The position numbers and the translations under genes are program-made. The notes beneath the pieces are model-generated. The model was given only the letters and a program-made list of their open reading frames with translations. It was not told where the DNA came from and did no database searches. Positions 20,793-35,200 of a stretch of 64,000 bases of DNA are shown here, piece by piece (within the stretch, counting starts at the first letter, position 1; every line of letters begins with the position of its first letter). This DNA comes from Rhizopus arrhizus. Lineage: Eukaryota > Mucoromycota > Mucoromycetes > Mucorales > Rhizopodaceae. Location of the stretch: NCBI GenBank assembly GCA_024220505.1, contig JAKZZE010000023.1, positions 620,001-684,000 on the forward strand. Reading direction: 5' to 3'.

Positions 20793-23700
20793 TTTTTTTT
20801 TAATTCAGGTTGATATAAAGTAAGAATGAGCAAGGAAAAAAAAAAAAGTTGAAAATGAAGGACCCTTTTATAATAAATCAGAAATCCCAGCTGTCTTCTT
20901 TACGGTGTTTCAAATTCAATTTTGAAGTAACGATACTTTATTCTCTATAAAACTATTATATAATGTATCAATATCGAATAAAGATAAACCAAATTATTAT
21001 ATATTTGTTCTTGAGTCCAAAAAGTTATTGATGTCTACACACTTGATATGTACGTAGAATCACTTTTCTGTTTGGGTTTCTCTCAAGCTGTTTCGCTATG
21101 CACCCTTTAGGGACACAGGTTTATCGTTACACGTAATTTATTTCTCCGAATATTACACAAAAACCTAACAAAAGTGTGAAATGGGGGGGCTCGATTGGTC
21201 AGTGAATAGCTTAAAATGGAAAAGCCATGAAAGAACAGTCAGACGATTCGGCAGGAGCATCCTCATTTGGATGCAGCTATGATCATTTTACATAGCATAC
21301 CGCTTCTTTTAAGATATTGAGTGATCGGAGGGTGTCCCAACCATCCATTTTTGCAGTGGGCAGAAGGCGATACAAGCAAAACTTGAACAAGGTTTTAAAA
21401 TCTTTTGTATAAAACTATGTTTCTGTTCGCAAACGGTTCCATCACATCTTTCATTAGCCCTTTATCCCTTTTTTTTTAAATTAAAAAACCTTGTTTAGTC
21501 TGACAAGGGGTTTTAGCCCATTTTGAGCTCAAAGTGAAGGATGTAGAACCCAATTATGTTGTTTATTGTTTTTTATTTAGCACAAACAATATAAACTCCG
21601 GGTTACAAAAAAAGTGCCTCGTTTAAAAGTGTACTCTTGGTATGGCTTTTCAGTTGATCCATTGAAATGAGTCATATTCATATAATTAAGTAGATACTGC
21701 GCCGTAAACTTGCTTATGCAAAAACATTTGAAAATAACAACAATTGTGTAGGTTCATTTTACATGCATAATTTTAACTTGCAAATAGGATGGGGTTTTAT
21801 TTTTATTAAACAATCGGGATTTAAAATAATTGTTTTTGAAGCAGTGGATTTCAGACACCAAGCCAGGTTAAAGGATTTACCAACGACCCAAAATAACCAA
21901 ATAGCCTTTTTCTTATACTCTTCTTATTTGATTATGTGGTTGATCAACATGGTATTAGGCTGTAAGAGGCATTCCATAAAATATTTTGATCAGGACCAAA
22001 AGTTCAATTTATGAAAGCTGTTGATCATATTATTAAGCTTGGTGAAGATAATGTCTATATCGATATGACAAGGTTATGATAGGATACATCAAATAGCTTT
22101 CTCGCTAGTAAAAAACTGGGTCAACAGATAAAGAACTGAAAAATAGTACCTATTCACATACACGTCAAAAACAAATTATGGCTTAAAAAGATACACCGCA
22201 TGCATTTATTTATTTTAAACGACCTGGTGATTCTTGTTTTGGCAATATCATTTATATGACTATAATCAAGTAAACAAGTGGTAACTGTGGCAGAGAGAGA
22301 AAGTGTTAAAAGAAGAGAAGGAAGAAATTTGTAGCAGTTGAGAAGCCATTTCAGAACCTACAAGATAACTTTTTTAAATGGAGCAAGTGGCAGCACTTGT
22401 ATGATGTTTAGGTATTGCACCAAAATTTTGCAGAGTTTCCTTCAGGAACTGTCAAAGAGAAAGAACAAATAAAAAAACAAATTTTAACTGTAAGCACATC
22501 ATATTCATAATTCATGTTCAATCACAAAATCAGATTAATTAATATTTTACAAAGACTTGCATTCTTTTTTCTATCGCTCGGCCGTAACCGACTTCTATTT
22601 CTTTGGATCTACTGAAAGGTATTTTAATACATTTCTTAAAGCAACAACACAAGTATCGCAACTTTTTTTAAAAAAAGCTGAAGCCCTAATTAATTAAATA
22701 TTTTTAAAAGATTTAAATTGAATTTCTATAAAAAGAATATAAATGATAGATCCATTTCTATAAAATCATATGCTTTTTACTCTCACCAAAACAAATTGTC
22801 TTTTATTTTGGCGAGAAATTGCACAATGTAAATTGTGGAGACTACCAATTACCAGAGTTTTAATACGATGCTGGTAATGCTCACCTCACAGCCATGTGTT
22901 TTGAGCTATACTTTCTTTTTCATAATTTCAACTGGAATTTGAACATGTGAGACGGATCTTCTTGTACAATCTTCAATGGTAAATGAATTGCCCAAATAGA
23001 AAAAAAAGTAACCAAGTTATCCAACAAGGCGCCCGATCAAAGTTCAGGGTTTGTACCCCATTTTTGGTTAAAAGATAAAATTTCAACTTCCGTAGCTTGC
23101 TCCCTTGCTCACAGAAGGTGACACAACCAGTGTGAGTATTTAGGATACCCAGCTTTGTTTGCTGATGTATTTGATTGAGCTTTGCTTTTCTTTTTATGCT
23201 TTAGAAATATTTCAGTGAAGATCTATTCAACGCATGAAGGATTCATATATTTTCGTTTATAACTTCGTTTGACATACTCAAGACAAATGCTTCAAATCAT
23301 TCGAGAAGAAAAGTCGGAGCAAGAAGCAAGACGAATTCTGTCTTTTTGAAAGCGTGTTTCCCTACCCATAGATTTAAATGCATGTCGTATCTTTTTAAAG
23401 TTTATCTCGACTTTTTAGTCAAGATTCATCTGAAGAGTTAAAAAGATCCTTTCGTGCACTGAAAAAGCTTGGACGGTTTACAAAAAGAATCATGGCGAAC
23501 GCGGCTCTTTTCCATCAAAAATCCTTATCTAACTACAAACAAAAAATATCTAGAGTAACTCATCACGAGCCCTGATTGCTTTATAAAGAATGCTTCAATC
23601 AGCTTCATCTATTGTGCTTCGTTTGTGTACACACTGGTGAAATACACATGTGTGTCTCACTCTAATTAAGCTGCTCTCCACTTTAAAAAAATCTCAGCCT

Positions 23701-26700
23701 GGCAGATTGACAGTCGTCTTCCACTCTTTTGCAATAATAAGAAACACTCATATGCCTATGCTTGAATAAACATCATTTATCGATCTTGATGAGCATATGG
23801 GGACGCCTCTGATTCCTTTTTTTGATACTTTAAACGGAGGAAATGTTTGTTACAATTGTGAATAATGCGGGGTTTATTATAAGCTAACCATTGATTTGAT
23901 TGTCTAGATCGTGCTAAAGTAGCACGATAACAGATTGTGCTATTGGTCTTCTTCAACGCATATCTGAGAAAGTGAAAGATCACACACTAAAAATGAGCTA
24001 CTTATGCGTTATTCATGACTACACTTAAGCCAAGCCCCAACATTAGACCCGCTAGATTTCATACGGAGAATGATGCTGGCTTTAGTATAAAAAAGGCAAA
24101 GACAAAAGGGAGTATCTATTTGAAAAGACGACTAGAATACAATAGAATATTTCAAAATGCTATTTACACTTGATGAATACATAGAATCGAATAAACATCA
24201 AATATTTGTGTGCAATGCCTAACAGCAAAACTCCTTATATGATTGCATCTTGCATTTCTTGCGTCTGCCGACAGTGATGCCACGGTTTGCGGGCAATATC
24301 GGCCTTATGATATGTTTGTATTTTAAAAGATCGCGTTAATTAGCTTCTAGGTATAACACAGCACTCAGCCGAGGAAAAAGAAGAAGCTCCATCCTCTATA
24401 AAAATAGAACATGAAATGTTAATTAAATTACCTTGGGAATAAAAGATCTGCTGTTGAAGAGCATAAAGCAGTATTATCTGTCTGTGATAGTGATAGAAGT
24501 CACACTTATTTTTTGCTCTCTTCGACTTGCATTGTCTTTCTGACTGACGAACACTCTCATTTTCACCCTTTTCAAAATAGGGGTTTGATTGAAGAATCGA
24601 ATAGCAGTGTAATGATGAAAAAGAACGATTTGTTTGCTCAACAAAAGTACCATGTCTTACTCTAGCCTTTTGCATACGTTCTGTATTCTATTTCTGTTAT
24701 TTTAATCTTAGATTTCTTTGATTGAATATGAGACTTGAATAGAGAACATTTCAGTTGAATGTATGTTTATTACAAAAAGGATAGACACAAATAAAAAATT
24801 GAAAAACATTCCTTTTTTTTTTCTAGTATCCCTGCGATCATACACTTTAGTAATAAGCAAAAATTAATATTTACTTTGTTTCAAGGAGTAGACTTTATTG
24901 CTGTGATTGACTTAGCCAGTAAGCCTTTTTTGATTTTAATCAGCAAAAGAAAGTAATACGTCAAATTTCTGTATAAACATTATAACTTTGTGATGCATAT
25001 GTCAGTTGATAGGTTTGCATGAAAAAGAAAGATTATTCAGAGCTTAAGCCTTTCTTTAATGTATAAAAGTAGAATATTAGTTCTTTCAACAGTTCTATTT
25101 ATTACGTGTATCAAAATATAAAGGATAAACGTTATTTAAAAATATTGGTTATCTACTAATTTCACTACACTTATGACATTTGGATAAAAAATCTGTGAAA
25201 AGATGGGATAATCGCACTTAATAAATCATTTCGTCAAGGACATATCCTTGTCGCCTGTCCATAAAGGTGAGCAACATTTTCAACCTCAAATGCAATCGAT
25301 TTCTATGCTTTAATTAATAGCGTGCAATTGAGCTTATGAATTAAAGCTCTTTTAAATAGTTACATCCAATTCAAATAAAATCAATGTCTCTTTACTCGAT
25401 TCAATCAAAATATACCTGTTATTGACTACATGTTACTATGCGTGACTGATAAAGAAAACAACCGAGAAGCTAAAAGAACTTGAGCGCATAAGAAAATAAC
25501 ATTTCTTAATATGAATAGCACATCAAAAATCAATCTATTTTTTGTTATCGTTATAATCAAAAACGCTTTTTAATTAAAGCCAAAGACTTCTTTTTTGGAA
25601 GCCAAATATTTCTGTGAGATTCTCGAATTTAATCTTACTTAGATCAGCTTGTATGACAGTAGAGTTGTATAACGTTCCACAAGCACGATTTATTGTTGAT
25701 TATTCTCTTTCTTTTACAGTCATTTTGAAGGTAATAGAAAAAAGGTTTGATTAGTTTAAAATAAAATATAAAAATAATAGTGAGAAATGGATAATAGCTC
25801 GTACATTAGAATTTAAATTACAATTTGTACTAAACCTTAAAGTAATTAGTTGAAAATAAATAACTTTTCTTATTCAATGAAATTCTCTTCTTGAAGCTTA
25901 TTAGGCGACTGTTGAAGATGAAATCTTGAATATCGAGAATATGGACATTCACTTGTGGTATTTAATAAGCTTTATCGTAAAATGAAAAAGAATGGGAATG
26001 AAGCTTTGCATGAATACTTTATACAAATTCAACTAAATTAAAGCAAACACTCCATTTAGATCAGAAAACCTCTCGAGTACGCTTTATTTTATTTGGTTAA
26101 CAAAAAAAGAAAGAGGTTGGTATGACACAGTACTTCACTTTTGTTTTCAATAACGGATTTTTCCTTTATAAGATGGATTGTTCTATGAAGACGGTTCCTT
26201 CTGTTTTTTGAAATACATATGAATTAAATCTATTCGTTTGATTCAAAAAGTTAATAGTATCCTCCTGTACAAAATGTTTGTATGGATGCGCTCTAATAAA
26301 TTAATACAAAGATTTTTCTTTTATTCACCTTAATCTCATTTGAAACCTAATCTCTTTTCTCCCTTTTCTCATCCATCTTATCTCAAAAGATATGCCATGA
26401 AACTCAACTCGGATAGCCAGTGAAGATTCCATGAATATGCTATGCATAACTTATTGACATAATCTATAGATAAAAGGAAAACTCATTTCATTATTAAACA
26501 AGTCAGAACGTTCGCAAGTAAAGTGTTCATCTTAAACATACGTTCAAGAATATTTTTTGTTGTTCGCGTTTTGTATTACCTTTACATAAAGGGAAAGATG
26601 TTCATTTTTAAACATGGCAGATGTATATATGATTCCAAAAAGAAAAATGCACTTTAAAGACGAAATAAATAAGATGTTGGCTTTTAATATTCATTGATTA

Positions 26701-27088
26701 ATTTCCAAGTAAAAAATTATATAATACATAAAGTGACATCAATATTTTAGCTTAAAAAAGCTTAGTTCACCGCAGTAAAGAGAATGAGAAATCTGAATGA
26801 ATTGGTGTTTCCACTTCAACTTTGACCCGAGAAGTTCAACTATCCCCCCCCCCAGTTTTCATCAGCCATTATACTTGTTTTTTTTTGAATTTTTCTCCTC
26901 ATTTCTGCTCCCTTTGACAATAATAACAAGCAGTAAAAGGAACTGGTTTAACGCATTAACCAACTCGTTATGAACAAACTTCCTATCGTGAAAAAGTAAT
27001 TGGTTTTCAGTTTGGTGTGAGGCTTTATGTTTATTTTGACAACAAAGCTAGCCCATAAACACGCTAATTGGTGTCTTTATGAAACCTA

Positions 27089-27335
27089 CAGTGGGTTAAA
27101 AAGATACTGATTGCAGTCATACTGAGATATCTGATATTCTTATAGCCTTTGATGAATCAATTAGTATATTATTAGCCATTGGGTATGAAGAGTATGGGAA
27201 AAGCACATAAGGTCAAGTATTAAAGTTGTAGCATAGCTATTTTAAATGCCATGGTTATGTTGTCAGTTTTGATTCTTTTAAAATGAATTCTAAAAAAGAG
27301 TTCCCTTTTTGAATTATTACTATGAACTAAAGACA
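27089..27335 (-). repeat. Decayed dispersed repeat, copy B
   Basis: Related to 10477-10770 in the same orientation. Shared blocks include cagtgg(g/a)ttaaaa, gatgaatcaattagta, agctattttaa(a/g)tgc and gttgtcag(g)tttt-attctttt. The minus strand encodes the same peptide motif (FFRIHFKRIKTDNITMAFKIAML) as copy A. Confidence 0.55.
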
Positions 27336-27936
27336 ATTATGGATTCGTCGTTAGGTAAAAGATGCGCTTTTGTTACTAATGTAGCCAAACGTATGGCCTG
27401 TGGCTCTTAACAGCAACAAAGGAAAAAAGTTGACAATTGGAACAGAAACATTTAATGCTTGATCATTTTGCCAATTCGCTTGGATAAATAAGCAAACCCC
27501 ACTGTTGACGTTATAACTATGCACTTCCAGATATTGTAGAAAAATGGCTCAATTTCTTGTGAAATATACCTTGATAAAGAGTCTTAGAAAAAACAATGAT
27601 CAATCAACTGAGGTAATGTAATACAAAATTCACCGCATCATTTTTTTTTCTTTTGCCTCCTTTCTGGGCTAATAACAAAACTCATGTTTGCCAGCCCTGA
27701 TTCTGTTCATATTGGCCAATTTCGGCCGAGTAAGAAATCCTGTAGCCTATCATTTTTCTTTGATCGCCACCAACTTCATCAAGTACGGTCAAAATGTAAT
27801 ACTGCCATAACAATCAGTTGAAAGTTAGAGGTCACTGTCATATTTACCCTAATAATTTCCTTGATGTAGTGTGAGATCACTTAAAAGATTCTTAAACTAA
27901 TAATTTGACTGTATATCATATATAGCACTTTGTGCT

Positions 27937-28374
27937 ATGTACGATAAACAGCCCTCACTGTCTACCGTACTAATTTGGACCCTAAACCACATTTTTACAT
28001 TCAAAGATGTAGTTTGTATTGAATGGGCTCTCTCTCATTATTACTCAATAAAGAGGTTCAAAAGACTCATCAATTGTTTAACTTATTTATTAGTTTTATT
28101 AATCGAAAGACATAACGCGACTATTCCATGGTCACAATGCAATAACAAAATAAAGATAATCCTTGGTGAAATAATTGTTCTTTACAGTTCTTTAGCTGAC
28201 ATAATCATCTTACATAACGGTGGTTTGCACAATCAGCTGGAATTACTTGCCACTTTACTCTATTTCTACATCGTTACTACAAATAAATCTGTACAAGATA
28301 CAGTCATTCAATCCCTAAATCATTTGAATATCTTGATTAGATTTGGTGTTAGTTTTTTAACAGTTCTGCATTGA
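27937..28374 (+). CDS. Unrecognised open reading frame
   Basis: 145 codons opening with ATG, Leu/Ile-rich with Leu-containing helices, long for this stop-rich AT-rich region. A leading TTG-like context and the absence of flanking introns give no support. No domain recognised. It could be a decayed element protein or chance. Confidence 0.22.
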   Translation: MYDKQPSLSTVLIWTLNHIFTFKDVVCIEWALSHYYSIKRFKRLINCLTYLLVLLIERHNATIPWSQCNNKIKIILGEIIVLYSSLADIIILHNGGLHNQLELLATLLYFYIVTTNKSVQDTVIQSLNHLNILIRFGVSFLTVLH

Positions 28375-29235
28375 TATTTCAATTATATATTAAAAAAGGA
28401 AGAATCAATAACCAATTCTTTGGCAAAGCACAAAAGATCAAAAAAGAAGATACTGTATTAGAAACCTTTTCATTTCTTATTTAAATAGTGGATCTTAAGA
28501 CGAGTACAATTTGCAAACAGAGCAAATGAATTAGGGTGAATTTTTGAAAATTTTGATTCGCTAGAGAAATTAAAGTGGTCTTTTCGTACCTTTATTCAAC
28601 CAAATAACTGGACTTTCAACTAAGTCGATTATGTAGGTAAAAATTCAATTGCCGCCTCGATAGAAGTTGATGTGAAAACACTACCACCATACGTCATACG
28701 CCATATACTATCAAGAAATGAGTAATGTGTGGCTTATTCATCTTGATTATACACATAAAATAGAAAATAGAAAATAGAAAAAAAATAAAAAAACAAAAAG
28801 CAAAATATAAGAGTATCGAGTGGTTAATTATATGCAAAGACAAAGCAGGAAAAAAAAAAAGCTTGCTAAATACTTTCATGTACTTGGACATGTTTCAAAA
28901 TATTTTGAATGGGTTTAAGTTTGATCTAAAATAACGGTCATTGAAAACAGGATTTTGAAAAAAAAGTATAAAAAGGATTCATATTTTCAAATCATTAAAC
29001 TTTTCAGCATCTTTGGCTGACGATCCCCGAATCATACTTTTTTTTCTTTTATATAATTGCCAATAAACCCTTTTTTTTTATCATTTCCTTGTACGTCAAT
29101 TTTGTAAGCAATTCAAGCAGTTTAGAAAGAAAACAAAGAACCGTAAAATATAATTAAGGATTTACCATCTATAGACTAACTTGGTATTCTTAGTTCATTT
29201 ATACATAAACACATTATATATAATAGTAGCATAAT

Positions 29236-32200
29236 ATGTCATCTAATATTCCTGCTCCTCCTCTAACGTCTATGGGTACTATTTCTGCACCAACTATGAT
29301 TGGTTCGCATATCACAGCCCCCGCTGCTAATGCAACTCCCATCAGTCGTTCTCCCCGTTCGCCTACAGATCCTCATCGCGTTGCTGTTGCTTTAGAAAAC
29401 CCTAAGGATGTTACGACGGCTGCTTTTGTTTTGAAAGATGGAACGAGCTTCCAAGGTATTTCTTTTGGTGCTGAAAAAAGTATCTCGGGTGAATGTGTCT
29501 TCCAAACAGGTAAATTTTCATCTTCTGCTGTGTGTGTGTGAGGATAGGAAAAAAGAGGCATTGACCTATTTCCATAATTAGGTATGGTCGGATATCCCGA
29601 ATCAATGACCGATCCTTCTTATCAAGGTCAAATCCTGGTGGTTACTTTTCCTTTAGTTGGTAACTATGGTGTGCCTTCCCGTTCCGAAATGGATGAGGTC
29701 TTGAAGGACATTCCACTAAGATTTGAATCTTACCGTATTCATGTGGCTGGTTTGATTGTTGCTAGCTATTCTCAAGATTATTCACATTATTTGGCCGATT
29801 CGTCTCTGGCTACTTGGTTGAAAGAAAATGACGTACCTGCTTTATACGGTATTGATACGCGTGCTTTGACAAAAAAGATTCGAAGTGAAGGTGTCTTGCT
29901 CGGTAAGATTTTGTTTCCCAATAGTTCCTTTGGAAGCAGTGCGTTGGAATCGGCTGCCTCTGCTCTTGGCTTTTCAGCAGGTGAAACAGCCAAAGATCGT
30001 TGGATGAATAATTATCAGCAAGTGGATTGGGTGGATCCCAACGAGCGTAACTTGGTCGCTGAAGTCTCCACCAAAGAGCCCAAACTCTACTATCCTGATC
30101 CTGCTAAGGCCATCAAGTTGCCTTCGGGCCGTACGATGCGTGTGATTGCAGTGGATATCGGTATGAAATACAACCAGATCCGTTGCTTTGTCTATCGTGG
30201 TGTAGAGCTCAAGATTGTCCCCTGGGATTATGATTTTTTGGCTGAACCTGATGACTCTTATGATGGTCTCTTCCTCTCCAATGGACCTGGTGATCCAACC
30301 ACCATTGATATCACCATCAAGCGTGTACGTCAATACATTCAAAACGTCAAAAAGCCCATATTTGGTATTTGCCTAGGCCACCAAGTGCTCGCTTTGGCTG
30401 CGGGCGCCAAGACGATCAAGATGAAGTACGGTAACCGTGGTCACAACATTCCTTGTACGAATCTGATTTCCGGTCGCTGCTACATCACCTCTCAAAATCA
30501 CGGTTATGCTGTCGACGGCTCGACGCTTCCGGAAGGTTATCAAGAGCTCTTTGTGAATGCCAATGATGGATCAAATGAAGGTGTGATTCATACCAGCCTA
30601 CCTATCTTTTCTGTTCAGTTCCATCCTGAATCCACCCCCGGTCCTGGCGATACTGAGTTTTTATTTGATGTCTTTATCGACACGATCCAAGCATGCGCTC
30701 ACAGTGATCATTTGGTGCCTGTGAAGATGCCCGGTGGTACTAAGGCTGAGAATATAAAAAAGAACCCTCGTGTTCATGTCGAAAAGGTCCTTGTCTTGGG
30801 CTCGGGCGGTCTATCTATTGGCCAAGCTGGCGAATTCGATTACTCTGGTTCTCAAGCCATCAAAGCCTTGAAGGAAGAAGGCATCTACACCATCTTGATC
30901 AATCCCAATATTGCTACCATTCAAACCTCCAAGGGTTTGGCTGACAAGGTTTACTTTTTGCCTGTTACACCTGAATTTGTCCGTAAGGTGATTGAATATG
31001 AAAAACCAGATGGTATCTATGTGACCTTTGGTGGCCAAACAGCACTGAGCGTGGGCATTGCCATGAAGGATGAATTCGAAAGTTTGGGTGTTAAGGTCCT
31101 TGGTACTCAAATTGATACTGTCATTACGACTGAAGATCGTGACCTCTTTGCTCAAGCACTTTATGAAATCAATGAAAAGTGTGCTCAATCATCCTCTGCT
31201 GTAACTGTTGAAGAAGCACTGGAAGCTGCAAAAGAGATTGGCTATCCTGTGATCTGTCGTGCTGCCTTTGCCCTCGGTGGTCTTGGATCTGGTTTTGCTG
31301 ATAATGAAAAGGAATTGATTGACCTCTGTAACAAGGCCTTTGCTGTCTCGCCTCAGGTTCTGGTTGAGAAATCTATGAAGGGTTGGAAGGAAATTGAATA
31401 TGAAGTGGTACGCGACTGTCAAGATAATTGTATCACTGTCTGTAACATGGAAAACTTTGATCCTTTGGGTATTCACACTGGTGACTCTATTGTCGTCGCT
31501 CCTTCTCAAACCCTTTCAGATGAGGACTACAACATGCTTCGTACGACTGCTGTAAACGTCATTCGTCACTTGGGTGTTGTTGGTGAATGTAACATCCAAT
31601 ATGCCTTGAACCCTTTCTCTAAAGAATACTGTATTATTGAAGTCAACGCTCGTTTGTCTCGTTCATCTGCTCTTGCTTCTAAGGCCACTGGGTACCCTCT
31701 TGCCTTTGTTGCCGCCAAGCTTGGTTTGGGTATTCCGTTGAATGAAATCAAGAATAGTGTCACCAAGGTCACTTGTGCTTGCTTTGAACCTTCTCTTGAT
31801 TACGTCGTTGTCAAGATTCCCCGTTGGGATCTCAAGAAGTTTAACCGTGTCAGTACTGCTTTGTCTTCTTCTATGAAGTCTGTTGGTGAAGTTATGGCTA
31901 TCGGCCGTACGTTTGAAGAAACAATCCAAAAGGCGATTCGTGCAATCGACTATCATTTTCCTGGTTTTAGCAAGGTATATATCTATATATATAAACAATA
32001 TTTTTGGTTGATAACGCTTTTACTTGAATAGAACGATCAAGTACTTGATGTTGACATTGACTTTGAATTGACACATCCTTCTGATCGTCGCTTATTTGCT
32101 ATTGCCAATGCCATGCACAAGGGATACACTGTTGACAAAATTTGGGAAATGACCAAGATTGACAAATGGTTTTTGAACAAGCTCCAACGGATCGTCAATT

Positions 32201-35200
32201 TGGACAAGCGCTTGGGAGGCTTCAACAAGACCAACGTTCCTGGCAACTTGATCCGTTCTGCCAAGCAACTTGGTTTCTCTGACCGTCAAATCGCTCAACC
32301 ATTGAACAGCAACGAGTTGGCTGTACGCAAGCTGCGTCAAGAGTATGGTGTTACTCCTTTTGTGAAGCAAATTGATACAGTCGCTGCTGAGTTCCCAGCC
32401 TTCACCAATTACTTGTATATGACGTACAATGCAGTTGAGCACGATATTGATTTTGAAGATAAAGGTGTGATGGTCCTTGGTTCGGGTGTCTATCGTATCG
32501 GTTCCTCTGTTGAATTCGATTGGTGTGCAGTACGTGCGATTCGTACAATTCGTCAAAAGGGTATCAAGACTATCATGGTCAATTATAACCCTGAAACCGT
32601 CTCTACGGATTATGATGAAGCAGATCGTCTTTACTTTGAAAATATTGACCTTGAACGTGTCTTGGATATTTACGAAACCGAAAGGTCCTCTGCTGTCATG
32701 ATGTCCATGGGTGGTCAAACCCCCAATAACATTGCTTTGCCTTTGTATCGTCAAAACGTCAAGGTCCTTGGTACTTCACCTGAAATGATCGATAACGCCG
32801 AAAATCGTTACAAGTTCTCTCGTATGTGTGATAACATTGGCGTGGATCAGCCTCTTTGGAAGGAACTGACGAGCTATGAAGAGGCTGAGGTATTCTGTGA
32901 AAATGTTGGGTTCCCTGTCCTCGTCCGTCCTTCCTATGTCTTGTCTGGTGCTGCAATGAACGTTGTTTTCTCCAAAGATGATCTTGCTTCTTATCTGAAG
33001 GAAGCTGCTGCTGTTTCTCGTGATTATCCTGTTGTGATCTCCAAGTACATTGAAGATGCCAAGGAAATAGAAATGGATGCTGTTGCCTTGGATGGTAAGA
33101 TGATCATGCACGTCATTTCTGAACACGTCGAAAATGCCGGTGTCCACTCGGGTGATGCTACCCTCATCTTGCCACCTCAAGATTTGGATCCTGAAACTGT
33201 TCGCAAGATTGAAACTGCCACAGCCAAGATTGGTCGTGCCTTGAACATCACCGGTCCATTCAACATTCAATTCATTGCCAAGGATAACGAGATCAAGGTC
33301 ATTGAATGTAACGTACGTGCTGCTCGCTCATTCCCCTTTGTTTCGAAGGTTTTGGGTATTGACTTGGTTGAGATGGCTACGACTGCCATGCTGGGTCTCC
33401 ATGTCGATCCTTATCCCAAGATCGACATACCTAAAGATTATGTTGGTATCAAGGTCCCTCAATTCTCTTTCAGTCGTCTATCTGGTGCTGATCCTGTCTT
33501 GGGCGTCGAGATGGCCTCAACAGGTGAGGTCGCTTGCTTTGGTAAAGACAAATATCAAGCTTATTTGAAAGCTCTGTTGGCTACTGGCTTTAGCTTGCCC
33601 AAGAAAAACATCTTGCTCTCAATCGGCTCCTACAAGGAAAAACAAGAATTGTTACCTAGCGTTCGCAAATTACATGAATTAGGCTACAATATCTTTGCTA
33701 CCACAGGTACAGCTGATTTTATTTCTGAGCACAACATTCCTGTCAAACACTTAGATGCTTTGGATGGTGTTGGCGACGACAAATTAAAGGCTGAATACTC
33801 GCTTCAGCAACACTTATCCAACAACTTGATTGATCTATACATAAACCTGCCTTCCCGAAACCGGTTCCGTCGTCCTGCCTCGTACATGTCCAAGGGATAC
33901 CGTTCACGTCGTTTGGCTGTCGATTATTCAGTCCCTTTGTTGACAAACGTAAAGTGTGCTAAACTGTTTATTGAGGCATTGGCACGTAAAAAGGACAATG
34001 AAATTTCGACAGTTGATTACAAGACCAGCTATACTCGAGCTCAATTGCCTGGATTGTTCAATATCAACGCCTATATTGAAAGCAGCGATGCATTTTCTGC
34101 TGTAGCCAAGGCCTCCCTGGCTGTTGGCTTTACTACCATCTCTCCTATTGTACAAGATGTCACTGATGAGGTCTCTCTGGATAAATTGAGTGATATTGCT
34201 CACAGGTCTTCTTACACTGATTACTTGCTTAATGTGATTGCCACAGATGATAATGCTGCTGACGTTGGCAAACACAGCTCGGATGCTGCTGTTCTCTACA
34301 TCAACACCGATCGAATTAAATCAGCTAAAATATCTGTGTTTGACTCTGTCTTTTCTTCATGGCCTGGATCTCAATTGATCATGACGGGCGCCAAGGGAAC
34401 TGATCTTGCCTCTATCTTGCTCTTGGCCTCTCTTCACAACTGTGTTATTCATATTACAAATGTAATTAGTAAAGGTGATTTAGCACTGATCAAGATGAGT
34501 AAGAAAAAAGGATTAGCTGTTACTTGTGACGTCTCTATCTACTCCTTGTTCTTTGCCTCTGAAGATTTCAATCATACCAAGCTCTTGCCTACTAAGAAGG
34601 AACAGCAGGCACTCTGGAAGCAACTGGACGTAATTGACTGTTTCACTGTTGGTTCCACGCCTCGAAAGTTGGCTGCCGAATTAGGCCATGAGGTGGATGC
34701 GACTGCTGGTATCAGTGAATCTCTGAGTTTACTTTTGACTGCTGTGTCTGAAGGCCGCTTGACGCTAAAGGATATCACTGAACGTTTATACGACAACCCA
34801 AAATCTATCTTTGGTCTCTCTCCTCAACCAGATACTTTTGTCGAAGTGGCCATCGATCGATCCTCTGTTTGGCCCGCCAATAAAAACTGGTCTCCTCTTG
34901 CCGGAACTACAGTGCGTGGGTCGGTCGAACGTGTCGTTTTGAACGAAACAGTGGTCTTTATGGACGGTGCGCTGACAAAGGACGTCCTTCTTGGCCGCGA
35001 TATCTCAGTCCAAGCCCAAGTTGTTCAAAAAGAAGCAATTGAAACCGAAAAGAAGAAAAAGAAGAGACCAGAGATGGAAGAGAAGGCAAGGGAAGAGACT
35101 GTTTCTGAAGAAGAAGAGGAGCGTGCCCCTGCAGGTGGTGATTTGATCGGTCTAGCAGGTGCTGCTGACCAACAGCAGGTCTCTCTTCAAGCGCCTCACT

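Larger units (their letters stand above)
20793..29235. other. 8.4-kb gene desert
   Basis: Very AT-rich and rich in stops on both strands. I see only a repeat copy (27089-27335) and an unrecognised 145-codon open frame (27937-28374). No tRNA-like box pairs were found on reading. It may hold decayed mobile elements beyond recognition by eye, or noncoding RNA I cannot detect. Confidence 0.5.
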
